Counted from the first letter of the stretch, positions 18,086 through 26,792 are shown. The stretch is 64,000 nt of DNA from CAVVEQ01 sp963802095 (GCA_963802095.1 CAWDHI010000002.1:62001-126000); one strand, 5' to 3'. Translations and numbers: made by a program. The notes: generated by a model not told the origin, from the sequence alone.

Positions 18086-20395
18086 TTATGCCGTCTCGGG
18101 TTCGATTTCCGGGAGCTGATCCGCCAGGAAGGTCTCTTCACAGCTTGTGCACTGCACCTCGCGCTTATTGGCGATCACCAGCAAGCCGCCGCACTTGGGG
18201 CAGGGATTGGCAATGGGTTTCTTCCAGGAGGTGAAATCGCAGTTCGGGTAGTTGGAACAGGCATAAAAGATGCGGTTCTTGCGGGTTTTTCGTTCCACCA
18301 CATCACCACCATCCTTCGGGCAGGCTACCCCGATCTTTTCCAACCACGCTTCTGTATGGCGGCATTCCGGGAAGCCGCTGCAGGAAATGAATTTTCCGTA
18401 ACGCCCCCAGCGGATCATCAGCTCCTTGCCGCAATCCGGGCAATCGCGCCCAACTTTTTCCAGCTCCATCTTGGTTTCGGGCATCTCTCTGCGGGCATGT
18501 TCCAGCTCTGGCTCGAATTTATCGTAGAATTCGCGCATCACCTTCACCCAGTCGATCTTCCCCTCGGCGATCTGGTCCAGGTCCTGCTCCATGTGGGCGG
18601 TGAACCCTGTGTTGATCACATCGCTGAAGTAATCGACGATCAGGTCGTTCACCAGGATGCCCGTCTCGGTGGGGGATAGCCGTTTGGCCTCCCGCAACAC
18701 ATATCCGCGCGCCTGGATGGTGGAAAGGATGGGTGCGTAGGTGGAAGGCCGGCCGATGCCGTATTCCTCCAGCACCTGGACGAGGGAAGCTTCAGTGTAG
18801 CGTGGGGGTGGTTGGGTGAAATGCTGCTCCGGGATCAGGCGGATGAGCTCCTGCATCTGCCCTTCGGTGATCCCCGCAGGGATGCGCACATCCTCATCCT
18901 CAGTCTTTTGATCCTCGTCCTTGGCCTCTTCGTAAATGACCAGGTAACCGGGAAACTTGATGGAGGAACCGCTTGCGCGGAAGAGGTATTTGCGAATAGT
19001 GTTCAGCGCCGAAATTTCAATGGAGAGCGTATCGAAGACTGCCGCCTCCATCTGGGATGCCATGAAGCGCTGCCAGATCAGGTTATAGACCTTGTACTGG
19101 TCGGGAGCTAAAAAGGGCTTCATGGCTTCCGGTGTGCGCATCACCGAGGTGGGTCGGATGGCTTCATGCGCTTCCTGGGCGGATGCCGCGCGGGTGGCGT
19201 ATTTCGGTGGTTCTGCAGGCAGGTAATCCTTGCCTAGTCGATCCTCGATATATTTTCGGGCTTCCGCCTGGGCAACCTCAGCGACGTTCGTCGAATCGGT
19301 GCGCATGTAGGTGATCAAACCGGTCGTGCCCCCCTCACCCACATCCAGCCCTTCGTATAGCTGTTGGGCAAGGATCATCGTCCGCCGGGCGGTGTAGCCA
19401 AGCTTGCGCGAAGCTTCCTGCTGTAATGTGCTGGTAATAAACGGAGCGGAAGGTCTCCGCCGGCGCTCTCCTCTTTTCAACTTGCTGACGATATAACCGG
19501 CTTTTTCAAGCTCATCCAGCATCGGGTCAACATCTTCTTTTTTTCCAAGGACCGGGTCCTTATCGTCCACCTTGGCCAATTTCGCTTGGAAGGTTTGTTT
19601 GATCCCCTGGGGTTTGAACTCCGCGCCGATGCTCCAGTATTCCATCGGGTTGAAGGCTTCGATCTCCCGCTCGCGTTCCACGATCAAACGCAGAGCCACC
19701 GATTGCACTCTTCCAGCCGAGAGCCGGCTGCGCACTTTTTCCCAAAGGAGCGGGCTGAGGTTATAGCCCACCAGACGGTCCAAGATGCGGCGCGCTTGTT
19801 GCGCATCCACCAGGTCCATGTCGATCTTGCGTGGATTGGAAAAGGCTTCATTGATCGCCGTGTCGGTGATCTCGTGAAAAACCACCCGTTTGGTAAGTTT
19901 TTGTTCGATCCCTGCGGCTTCCATTAAATGCCAGGCAATAGCCTCACCCTCGCGGTCAGGGTCTGTCGCCAGGTAGATCTCTTCGGCTTTTTTTGCCAGC
20001 GATTTCAATTCCTTCACTACCGCCCGTTTTTCATTCGGGACCCGGTATTTGGGGGTAAAGTTGTTTTCCACATCCACGGAGAGGTCGGAGCGCAGCAGGT
20101 CGCGCACGTGCCCAACAGAAGCCCGGACGGTATAACCTTTACCGAGGAATCTGCCCACCGTCTTGGCTTTGGCCGGGGATTCCACGATAACCAGCTTGCC
20201 TTCCCTCCCCCGCATCGGGTCACGCACCGGCGGGGTGAGCGAGGCATGCGCCTCGGTTTTACCGATCCGGAATATGGAGGTCCCACAGACCGGGCATTTT
20301 CCTTTAGTTACCGGAGCGCCGGCAGCGTTGAATTCTGCACTGGCTTCCTGGATCTCACGCTTCGCTCTGCATTTGACGCAATATCCTTCTACCAT
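18086..20395 (-). CDS. topA: DNA topoisomerase I with N-terminal DUF5679 zinc ribbon
   Basis: A 769-residue type IA topoisomerase that relaxes negative supercoils. Residues 1-50 are an extra zinc-ribbon with two CxxC pairs (YCVKCRAKREI ... GKCPVCGTSIFRIG) matching the DUF5679 pattern. The toprim domain starts near residue 66 (KLVIVESPAKAKTVGRFLG) with the metal-binding DPDREGEAIAWH. The catalytic Tyr is in GLITYMRTDS near residue 362. Three C-terminal Cys4 zinc fingers follow (CPDCGKELMIRWGRYGKFIS, CPKDGGDVVERK, CPKCGGLLVIANK). A GGAGAGGAA Shine-Dalgarno precedes the ATG, and manC ends nine bases upstream. Confidence 0.96.
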   Translation of the reverse strand: MVEGYCVKCRAKREIQEASAEFNAAGAPVTKGKCPVCGTSIFRIGKTEAHASLTPPVRDPMRGREGKLVIVESPAKAKTVGRFLGKGYTVRASVGHVRDLLRSDLSVDVENNFTPKYRVPNEKRAVVKELKSLAKKAEEIYLATDPDREGEAIAWHLMEAAGIEQKLTKRVVFHEITDTAINEAFSNPRKIDMDLVDAQQARRILDRLVGYNLSPLLWEKVRSRLSAGRVQSVALRLIVEREREIEAFNPMEYWSIGAEFKPQGIKQTFQAKLAKVDDKDPVLGKKEDVDPMLDELEKAGYIVSKLKRGERRRRPSAPFITSTLQQEASRKLGYTARRTMILAQQLYEGLDVGEGGTTGLITYMRTDSTNVAEVAQAEARKYIEDRLGKDYLPAEPPKYATRAASAQEAHEAIRPTSVMRTPEAMKPFLAPDQYKVYNLIWQRFMASQMEAAVFDTLSIEISALNTIRKYLFRASGSSIKFPGYLVIYEEAKDEDQKTEDEDVRIPAGITEGQMQELIRLIPEQHFTQPPPRYTEASLVQVLEEYGIGRPSTYAPILSTIQARGYVLREAKRLSPTETGILVNDLIVDYFSDVINTGFTAHMEQDLDQIAEGKIDWVKVMREFYDKFEPELEHARREMPETKMELEKVGRDCPDCGKELMIRWGRYGKFISCSGFPECRHTEAWLEKIGVACPKDGGDVVERKTRKNRIFYACSNYPNCDFTSWKKPIANPCPKCGGLLVIANKREVQCTSCEETFLADQLPEIEPETA

Positions 20396-20404
20396 GTTCC
20401 TCTC

Positions 20405-21499
20405 CTACAAATAGCGTTGGTCGCCTGTTTCTTTCAATTTAAGGACAAGTTCGCGGATTTGTTCTGAATCTCCCCTGGGGCAGATCAATAGGGCATCCTT
20501 CGTATCGATAATAATCATGTTTTTTATCCCAATGGAAGCGATGATCTTTCCGGATTCGGATTCATAAATTAGCGAACCCCCGGGTTTCCCCACGATCCTG
20601 GATTGATTGAGAATAATATTACCATTGGCATCCGGTTGGATCACCCCAAAAAGTGAATCCCAACTTCCCACATCGCTCCAGCCAAGCCCGGGGGCGGGGA
20701 GAACGATCACGCCTTTTGCGTTCTCCATGATACCAAAATCGATCGTCTGTGGTTTGATCCCATTCCATTCGCTGATAAGCGTGCCGGAACGGTTTTTCGT
20801 ATTCCAGTCCGTTTTAATTTTTTTCAACGATTGGTATAACGCCGGCATCTGACGCTCAAATTCAACCAGAATGGTGACCGCTTTCCAGAAGAACATGCCT
20901 GAGTTCCAATAATGATCGCCCGCTGCTAAAAACCTTTCGGCGGTAGCAGAATCCGGCTTTTCCTTGAATTTCAGGACTTCATAAGAAGGGAAACCCTGAT
21001 ACACGCCGGTCTCTTTCCCCCGTTGAAGGTACCCATAGCCGCTGCTGGGATAATCCGGGAATATTCCCAGTGTTACAAGCTGATCGCAATTTGCAACTTC
21101 GTAACATGCGGAAAGTAATTTTCGAAATAGGTCGCTGTTTCCAATGCTATGGTCTGCGGTAAGCACCGCCATGACGGCTTCTTCATCTCGCAGGGAAAGC
21201 AGGCTGGCCGCCAACCCCACAACTGAGGCTGTTCCACGCGGAGAAGGCTCGAGCAGAAAATTCTCCACCGGGATATCCGGCGATTCTGCCATCAGCGCTT
21301 CGGCCTGAGATTGAACCGTCACTACCAGAATTCGTTCTGGGGGAAAAATCCCATGGAGTCGATCCACTGCCTGCTGGAAAAGAGTGCGCTCACTTCCGAT
21401 TCGCAGCATTTGTTTTGGATGATTCAAGCGGGAAAGCGGCCAAAGGCGGGTGCCCCCACCGCCGGCCATGATCACCGCGTAAAAATGCTCAAGTGCCAT
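20405..21499 (-). CDS. manC: Mannose-1-phosphate guanylyltransferase
   Basis: A 364-residue nucleotidyltransferase. The N-terminal signature is VIMAGGGGTRLWPLSR, followed by HPKQML, the pyrophosphorylase loop of GDP-mannose-forming enzymes; further family landmarks are LTADHSI, WNSGMFFWK and GWSDVGSWDSL. The protein lacks the C-terminal cupin (phosphomannose isomerase) domain of long ManC enzymes, so mannose 6-phosphate must come from elsewhere, for example the isomerase near 62.3-63.3 kb. The product GDP-mannose can feed the glycosyltransferases at the left of the window. Its start overlaps dprA by 11 bases. Confidence 0.93.
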   Translation of the reverse strand: MALEHFYAVIMAGGGGTRLWPLSRLNHPKQMLRIGSERTLFQQAVDRLHGIFPPERILVVTVQSQAEALMAESPDIPVENFLLEPSPRGTASVVGLAASLLSLRDEEAVMAVLTADHSIGNSDLFRKLLSACYEVANCDQLVTLGIFPDYPSSGYGYLQRGKETGVYQGFPSYEVLKFKEKPDSATAERFLAAGDHYWNSGMFFWKAVTILVEFERQMPALYQSLKKIKTDWNTKNRSGTLISEWNGIKPQTIDFGIMENAKGVIVLPAPGLGWSDVGSWDSLFGVIQPDANGNIILNQSRIVGKPGGSLIYESESGKIIASIGIKNMIIIDTKDALLICPRGDSEQIRELVLKLKETGDQRYL

Positions 21500-22610
21500 T
21501 CTTTACCCTGTAAGGAGCTATCCGTTCCCGCACGAGTGAATATTTCATCCCACCCGCCTGGCGAACCATTCCCTTTAACTCCATCATCACCAGGGTGGAT
21601 GAAACTGTGTCGATGCTCATTCCTGATTTTACTTGGATTTCATCCAGGTGCAGGGTTTCATCCCCCAACACATCCACAACTTTATTCTCGGTGCCATCGA
21701 GCGGAAACTGCAATCTGGTTTGCCGGTATTCCTGAACCTGTTCCAAGTTCAACGATTGCAGAACATCTTCCACCTGGAGCAATGGACGCGCCCCATCACG
21801 GATCAACCGGTTGGTCCCCTTGCTCTGCGCTGCGTGTATATACCCGGGTACCGCAAAGACCTCTCTCCCCTGGTCTGCTGCGAACGCAGCAGTAATGAGA
21901 GCGCCACTGGTTTCCCCCGCTTCCACCACCACCACTGCCTGGGAGAGCCCGGAAATGATGCGATTACGCGGCGGGAAATTGCTGCTATCCGGGGGTGTTC
22001 CCACCGGGTATTCGCTGATCAAGGCACCATGCTGGATGATCTCCTCTGCCAGCTTGCGGTGCTCGGGCGGATAAACCACATCCACCCCGCAACCAAGCAC
22101 AGCGTAAGTTCTTCCCGCGGCGCGGATCGCCGATTGGTGGGCAATGGCATCCACCCCGCGCGCCAGTCCGCTCACAACAGCGATTCCATGCCGGCCAAGG
22201 TGCTCCGCAAGCTCTTCGGTCACCTGTCGGCCATAGGCTGTCATCCGCCTTGTGCCCACGATCGCGACCGGCCAGTCTTCGTCAGCCTGCAGCTCCCCGC
22301 GGATGAAAAGTACCGGTGGTGGAAGATCCACTTCTTTTAATCTTCTTGGATATTCTTCCTCTTGGAAGGTGACCGCGCGGATCCCTTTTTGAAGGATGCC
22401 ATCCCAGATGCGGTCCAGGTCCACCTGGCGCCTCACCTGGATCAGGTTATCCGCAGTTTTTTCTCCCAAACCGGCTTCAAGAAGCTGATCCCGGTCAGCG
22501 TTCCAGGCTTGTTCCAGCGAATCAAAATGATCCAGTAGGGCTCTCGTCCTGGCAGAGCCAATCCCTTTTACCAGGTTGAATCCCACCCAGTATTTTTTCA
22601 GATCGAACAT
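21489..22610 (-). CDS. dprA: DNA-processing protein DprA
   Basis: A 373-residue DprA/Smf protein. Residues 10-75 form a helix-hairpin-helix segment (LVKGIGSARTRALLDHF), residues 110-290 the Rossmann-like core with VSGLARGVDAIAHQSAI, GCGVDVVYPPEH, ISEYPVGTPP, NFPPRNRIISGLS and GETSGALITAAFAADQGR, and the last 70 residues a winged-helix domain. It loads RecA on incoming single-stranded DNA during transformation. It lies inside a ribosomal and SRP operon, three bases after rimM and overlapping manC, an unusual place. Confidence 0.95.
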   Translation of the reverse strand: MFDLKKYWVGFNLVKGIGSARTRALLDHFDSLEQAWNADRDQLLEAGLGEKTADNLIQVRRQVDLDRIWDGILQKGIRAVTFQEEEYPRRLKEVDLPPPVLFIRGELQADEDWPVAIVGTRRMTAYGRQVTEELAEHLGRHGIAVVSGLARGVDAIAHQSAIRAAGRTYAVLGCGVDVVYPPEHRKLAEEIIQHGALISEYPVGTPPDSSNFPPRNRIISGLSQAVVVVEAGETSGALITAAFAADQGREVFAVPGYIHAAQSKGTNRLIRDGARPLLQVEDVLQSLNLEQVQEYRQTRLQFPLDGTENKVVDVLGDETLHLDEIQVKSGMSIDTVSSTLVMMELKGMVRQAGGMKYSLVRERIAPYRVKNGT

Positions 22611-22613
22611 TTT

Positions 22614-23177
22614 TCAAATCCACACCTGGGGTTCCACCAGGATCACTCCTTTTTCAAGATCCACATTTATTACCACCGACTCGATAACTGGGAATAACCA
22701 TTCCCTCCCATCGTCCGATTTGACCACGAAAACATCATTCGCGCCGGTCACCAGAACCTCATCCAGCTTACCCAGAATGTTTCCGGAAAGATCCACGACC
22801 TGCAACCCGAGCAATTGGCGGTGATAATATTTTCCCTTTTCTGGGGCAGGCAACTGATCTTCCAGTATATAGGCAAGCTGGTTCGTTAGCCAGGCTGCGT
22901 CCATTTGGGACTGGCAATTCTCAATATGAACAATCAATCCTTTTCCATGCGGTTTGCATGAAACGACCTTTTTCACTAATTTTTCCGCACCCAGGTAGAT
23001 CGTTATTCCATCCTTAAGGATGGTGCCATAATCTTCATCTGGAAAGAAGATCACCGCGCCTTTATAACTGAAAGGTCGTCCGAATCGGCCAAAGGGGATG
23101 TACAAAGGCTCGCCCGGCATGGGCGAGCCTTTTATGGATTCATTCGAGGGGTCGGATATATTTTTGCTCGGGCTCAT
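22614..23177 (-). CDS. rimM: 16S rRNA processing protein RimM
   Basis: A 187-residue protein. The RimM N-terminal beta-barrel starts around residue 26 (IPFGRFGRPFSYKGAV) and the PRC-barrel domain around residue 115 (YYHRQLLGLQVVDLSGNILG, DEVLVTGANDVFVV). It assists maturation of the 30S subunit head. Two starts are possible: the ATG at 23177, which overlaps the stop of the KH gene (ATGA), or the ATG at 23120, inside the loop of a perfect 12-bp hairpin. The first adds 19 polar residues with no obvious domain. Sequence similarity is divergent but the two-domain order is clear. Confidence 0.88.
   Translation of the reverse strand: MSPSKNISDPSNESIKGSPMPGEPLYIPFGRFGRPFSYKGAVIFFPDEDYGTILKDGITIYLGAEKLVKKVVSCKPHGKGLIVHIENCQSQMDAAWLTNQLAYILEDQLPAPEKGKYYHRQLLGLQVVDLSGNILGKLDEVLVTGANDVFVVKSDDGREWLFPVIESVVINVDLEKGVILVEPQVWI
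23104..23132 (-). promoter_or_regulatory. Perfect 12-bp hairpin around an internal rimM ATG
   Basis: On the minus strand the sequence AAAGGCTCGCCC is followed by the loop ATGCC and then GGGCGAGCCTTT. The loop contains the in-frame ATG at 23120. The stem is too long and GC-rich for chance in a coding region. It could be a terminator-like attenuator or a structure controlling the choice of start; the T-run on the minus strand is only three bases. Confidence 0.5.
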
Positions 23178-23410
23178 CTGGGCTCGATAACATCCAGAGT
23201 GATCTGTTTGCCTTCCCTGGAAGCTGCAACCTTGAGCAAAGTCCGCATGGAATTGGCCACCTTGCCGCTTTTGCCGATCACTCGTCCCATGTCCTCCCTG
23301 GCGACGCGTAATTCAAGGTGCACATGGTTGCCGGATTTATCCTGGCGAACTTCCACCTGAGTGGGATCATCCACCAGAGAGCGCGCGATAAATTCAATCA
23401 ATTCTTTCAT
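23174..23410 (-). CDS. khpA: KH-domain RNA-binding protein KhpA
   Basis: A 78-residue single KH-domain protein, the usual KhpA length. The GxxG loop lies in GRVIGKSGKVANSMRTL and the ends are typical (MKELIEFIARSLVDDP ... ITLDVIEPR). It is a small RNA chaperone often encoded between rpsP and rimM, exactly as here, and in Firmicutes pairs with KhpB/Jag. The rimM start overlaps its stop by four bases. Confidence 0.93.
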   Translation of the reverse strand: MKELIEFIARSLVDDPTQVEVRQDKSGNHVHLELRVAREDMGRVIGKSGKVANSMRTLLKVAASREGKQITLDVIEPR

Positions 23411-23469
23411 TATGTTACCTGATCCTCAGGAATGGTTGAGAAGTTAACCTGTTGGACGAAAAATACAAA

Positions 23470-24204
23470 TTATTCAGGGGATGTTTCAGCAACTTCGCTC
23501 GCTACCTGTTTAGGAGCAGTTTCAGCAGTCTCATTGGATTCCTGCTCAGGAGCAGATTCTGAGACTTTGCTAACTTCCTCCTTTGGGGCAGGTTCAACAA
23601 CATTGCTGACTTCCTGCTCAGGAGCAGATTCTACGACTTCGCTAACTTCCTCCTTTGGGGCAGGTTCAACAACATTGCTGACTTCCTGCTCAGGAGCAGA
23701 TTCTACGACTTCGCTGACTTCCTGCTTTGGGGCAGGTTCAACAACATCGCTGGCTTCCTGTTCTAAAACTGGCTCAGCGACAGGTTTGCTTTCCTGCTTG
23801 GGAGCTTTATCAACAGCTTTCTTGCTTTCTTTTTTCGGAGCAGCTTTCTCCACCTCAGCAACCGGTTTTTCCGTCTTTCCGCCAGCGGCATGTTTTACGT
23901 AGGCGAGCTTTGCCTCTGCCAGGAGAGCTTCCGGGGATTCTCCGGCTTTGAGACGGGTATAGCGGTCCAAAAGTCCCACGCTATTGAAGATCTGAATGAC
24001 AGATGCCGAAGGTTGGGCACCTTTATTCATCCAATCGTAAACACGCTCCTCTTTGATCTCCACTGTAGAGGGATTGGTACGCGGGTTATAGGACCCAAGG
24101 ATCTCCAGAAAACGGCCATCTCGAGGACTTTCCTTGTCGGCAGCCATAATCCGGTAAGTGGATTGATTTTTCAAACCTGTGCGGCGCAATCGAATGCGAA
24201 CCAT
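23470..24204 (-). CDS. rpsP: Ribosomal protein bS16 with long repetitive acidic tail
   Basis: Residues 1-80 are a normal bS16 (MVRIRLRRTGLKNQSTYRIM, SPRDGRFLEILGSYNPRTN, RVYDWMNKGAQPS). After about residue 100 a tail of roughly 140 residues follows: first Lys/Glu-rich (EKAAPKKESKKAVDK), then an acidic Glu/Pro/Ala/Ser/Val repeat. The total of 244 residues is nearly three times the usual bS16. The tail is in frame and ends with a TGA stop, so it is probably translated. A good Shine-Dalgarno (AGAGGAG) precedes the ATG. ffh lies 102 bases upstream. Confidence 0.93.
   Translation of the reverse strand: MVRIRLRRTGLKNQSTYRIMAADKESPRDGRFLEILGSYNPRTNPSTVEIKEERVYDWMNKGAQPSASVIQIFNSVGLLDRYTRLKAGESPEALLAEAKLAYVKHAAGGKTEKPVAEVEKAAPKKESKKAVDKAPKQESKPVAEPVLEQEASDVVEPAPKQEVSEVVESAPEQEVSNVVEPAPKEEVSEVVESAPEQEVSNVVEPAPKEEVSKVSESAPEQESNETAETAPKQVASEVAETSPE
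23539..23754 (-). repeat. Three tandem 72-bp repeats in the rpsP tail
   Basis: Three near-identical 72-base units begin at 23539, 23611 and 23683 (plus-strand coordinates, each starting TTCCTGCTCAGGAGCAGATT). Each encodes 24 residues made of two related 12-residue halves, EVSNVVEPAPKE and EVSEVVESAPEQ. The units differ at only a few bases, which points to recent expansion. Repeat number could vary between strains or be mis-assembled. Confidence 0.9.
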
Positions 24205-24306
24205 GAAATAATTACTCCTCTTTCCTTTCGTGATTTAACTGGACTATTTTATCACAAGGTGCTCAACTTGGTGATGGCAAAACCAGTTCTTAATATTTCA
24301 CCTTTA

Positions 24307-25629
24307 TTAACCGAATAATTTCGGCAAGCCACGACCCCCTGTTTTTTGCATGGTCTTCATCAACCTTTGCACATCCCGAAATTGCTTGAGAAGGCGGTTC
24401 ACATCCTGCACGTCCAAACCCGCCCCGCGGGCGATCCTTCTTCTCCGGCTGGCGTTCAAAATATCCGGGTAACACTTCTCATCCAGAGTCATGGAATTAA
24501 TGATCGCTTCGGTCTTGCGCATCTGCTTGTCGGCGTCATTGGGATCGATCGAGCGGGCTGCCGCTCCCATACTGCCGGGCATCATATCCAGAAGTTGGCT
24601 AAGGGGACCCATTTTTCGCACCTGCTTGATCTGGTCGGCAAAATCCTCCAGTGTAAAGCTGCCCTTCAGCATTTTATCCGCCTGGACGGCAGCAATCTTT
24701 TCATCGTAGACCTGCTCGGCTTTTTCGATCAGGCCGATCATATCGCCCATGCCGAGGATGCGGGCGGACATGCGTTTGGGATCGAAAGCCTCCAGGGCAT
24801 CCAAGCTTTCGCCAACTCCCAGGAACTTGATCGGCACACCTGTCACACTGCGGACCGAGATCGCTGCACCCCCGCGGGCATCACCATCCATTTTGGTAAA
24901 GATCAAACCACTAAGCGCAATCGATTTATTGAACCCTTCGGCGATATGAAGCGCTTCCTGCCCGGTCATGGCATCCACCACCAACAGCGTTTCGCACGGG
25001 GTCACATTCTTGCGGATCGAACGTAGCTCATCCATCAAGTTCTCGTCCAGTTGCGACCGGCCGGCAGTATCCGCGATCACTACCGAAAACCCGCCCTTCT
25101 TTCCTTGTTCAAAACCTTTGCGTACGATCTCCGGGGGTTTGGCATTCGGAAGGAAGAAAACCTCCACCCCGGTCTGTTCCCCCAGTGTTTGCAGTTGTTT
25201 AATAGCCGCGGGTCGGTATGGATCGGCAGCGATGAGCAGCACCCGTTCACCCTGCCCTTTGAGATGTTTGGCCAGTTTTGCACTGGCAGTGGTTTTTCCA
25301 GAACCTTGCAGCCCAACCAGAAACACTGCCCTTGGTTTCTCTCCGGTCAGGTTGAGACGTTCAGCCTGACCAAGCGTTTGGATCAATTCCTCGTTAACGA
25401 TCTTAATAACTTGCTGTGCTGGATTCAGCGCCTCCGAGACTTCGGCTCCGATCGCCCTGGCCCTTATCCGCGCGATGAAATCTTTAACCACAGAGAAGTG
25501 AACGTCAGCTTCCAGAAGGGCCAGCCGCACCTCTCTTAAGACATTGTCCACATCTTCGGGTGATAGTTTGCCCCGTCTACGAAGCTTTTGAAAGACCTGG
25601 TCCAGCCGTTGTGAAAGTGATTCGAACAT
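24307..25629 (-). CDS. ffh: Signal recognition particle protein Ffh (SRP54)
   Basis: A 440-residue GTPase. The N domain is residues 1-90, the G domain has GLQGSGKTTASAKLAKHLK (P-loop), DTAGRSQLDENLMDEL and TKMDGDARGG, and the C-terminal M domain has the Met-rich MGPLSQLLDMMPGSMG and the RNA-binding SRRRRIARGAG. It binds signal peptides as they emerge and the 4.5S RNA, delivering ribosomes to FtsY and the translocon. It heads the minus-strand operon that continues through rpsP to topA. No SRP RNA gene is visible nearby. Confidence 0.97.
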   Translation of the reverse strand: MFESLSQRLDQVFQKLRRRGKLSPEDVDNVLREVRLALLEADVHFSVVKDFIARIRARAIGAEVSEALNPAQQVIKIVNEELIQTLGQAERLNLTGEKPRAVFLVGLQGSGKTTASAKLAKHLKGQGERVLLIAADPYRPAAIKQLQTLGEQTGVEVFFLPNAKPPEIVRKGFEQGKKGGFSVVIADTAGRSQLDENLMDELRSIRKNVTPCETLLVVDAMTGQEALHIAEGFNKSIALSGLIFTKMDGDARGGAAISVRSVTGVPIKFLGVGESLDALEAFDPKRMSARILGMGDMIGLIEKAEQVYDEKIAAVQADKMLKGSFTLEDFADQIKQVRKMGPLSQLLDMMPGSMGAAARSIDPNDADKQMRKTEAIINSMTLDEKCYPDILNASRRRRIARGAGLDVQDVNRLLKQFRDVQRLMKTMQKTGGRGLPKLFG

Positions 25630-25828
25630 GATGAATTAATTGTTACCTTAACCGTGATATAAATACGCCTCACGCGGAATTCTATCTTCACGCAGGGTGT
25701 AGGTCAAGTTCAGCGGGCATGACCAATATTGGGATCTTCACCAAGGGTATTGTATTTCAATCAAAGGTTTCGCATCGTTCTTTGTTGATCGGTGTTAATC
25801 AACTGAATCAATCTCGTTGGAGGTAAAT

Positions 25829-26689
25829 ATGTCAAAATTGGCGATCGTGACAGACAGTACAGCTTATATTCCGGAGAATATCCTCTCCGGGTACCCGATT
25901 ACCATTGCTCCCCTTCTAGTAATTTGGGATGATCAATCCTTGAAGGATGGTGTGGATATCATGCCAGCTGAATTCTATGCCCGGTTGAAAGAATCCAAGA
26001 CCATGCCCTCCACCTCCCAGGTAACCCCTGCGACTTTTATGGGCATCTATAAACGGCTTCTCGATGAAGGGTACGAAATAATCAGCGCTCACATCTCCTC
26101 AAAATTATCCGGTACGCTTGATTCCGCAATTCAAGCAAAGGAGCACTTTCCTGGCTCACGCATTGAACTATTCGATTCCCTGACCTCCGGTATGGCGCTA
26201 GGCTTCCAGGTGCTAGCCGCTGCCCGCGCCGCGGAAAAAGGAGCTAATATTAAGGAATGCCTGCAGGTGCTCGAGAACGCCCGCAAGCAAAGCGGTCTTT
26301 ATTTTGTCCCATCAACGCTCGAATATCTCCATCGCGGTGGAAGAATTGGTGGAGCGTCCGCCTTCCTTGGATCCGTTTTGGATCTAAAACCTATCCTCAC
26401 GGTCTCCGATGGTCGCATCGAAGCCGTGGAAAAAGTCCGTACCTTCTCAAAAGCCGTGGATCGCATGCTGGAGCTCTTCCAGAAACACGCCGAGCAATAC
26501 AGTCTTCCGGTGAGGCTCGCCGCCCTCTATACCGATGATATTGAGAACGCCCAGGTCCTGGCAGACCGTGCCAAGGCAAAATTCGGCGCGGAAGGCGTAT
26601 CCGAGCTTCTCCTCACCCCCGTCAGCCCCGTTATTGGGACTCACCTGGGGCCAGGTGCTTCTGGAATCTGCTTTTTGGCAGGTATGTAA
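25829..26689 (+). CDS. DegV family fatty-acid-binding protein
   Basis: A 286-residue DegV protein. The start at 25829 follows the Shine-Dalgarno GGAGG; an upstream TTG in frame is not needed. KLAIVTDSTAYIPENI is the N-terminal DegV signature, HISSKLSGTLDSA is the lipid carboxylate-binding segment and STLEYLHRGGRIGGASAFLG is the conserved loop with Arg residues. Family members (FakB) bind a fatty acid for phosphorylation by FakA. No FakA kinase is adjacent. A strong terminator follows. An inverted repeat GTTGAT-N8-ATCAAC at 25784-25803 could be an operator. Confidence 0.93.
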   Translation: MSKLAIVTDSTAYIPENILSGYPITIAPLLVIWDDQSLKDGVDIMPAEFYARLKESKTMPSTSQVTPATFMGIYKRLLDEGYEIISAHISSKLSGTLDSAIQAKEHFPGSRIELFDSLTSGMALGFQVLAAARAAEKGANIKECLQVLENARKQSGLYFVPSTLEYLHRGGRIGGASAFLGSVLDLKPILTVSDGRIEAVEKVRTFSKAVDRMLELFQKHAEQYSLPVRLAALYTDDIENAQVLADRAKAKFGAEGVSELLLTPVSPVIGTHLGPGASGICFLAGM

Positions 26690-26713
26690 ATTCTCCCGAT
26701 CCAAAGGGATCAA

Positions 26714-26745
26714 AGCGGACCCGCGTCGGGGTCCGCTCTTTTTTT
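26714..26745 (+). terminator. Rho-independent terminator after degV
   Basis: A perfect 9-bp stem AGCGGACCC / GGGTCCGCT with loop GCGTCG is followed by C and then seven T residues. Confidence 0.92.
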
Positions 26746-26792
26746 CCTCACCCGTTTGGTAAAATAACATTTATCCTTATAGGGAGTGAGAT

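Noticed and set aside
23432..23902. Plus-strand Ser/Thr/Gly/Ala-rich repeated frame opposite rpsP
   Set aside because: It is the antisense image of the tandem repeats in the bS16 tail; no ribosome-binding site or independent support.
25630..25828. Region upstream of ffh as a possible SRP RNA gene
   Set aside because: I could not find the conserved GNRA-type tip or a long paired arm; only a small inverted repeat near degV is evident.
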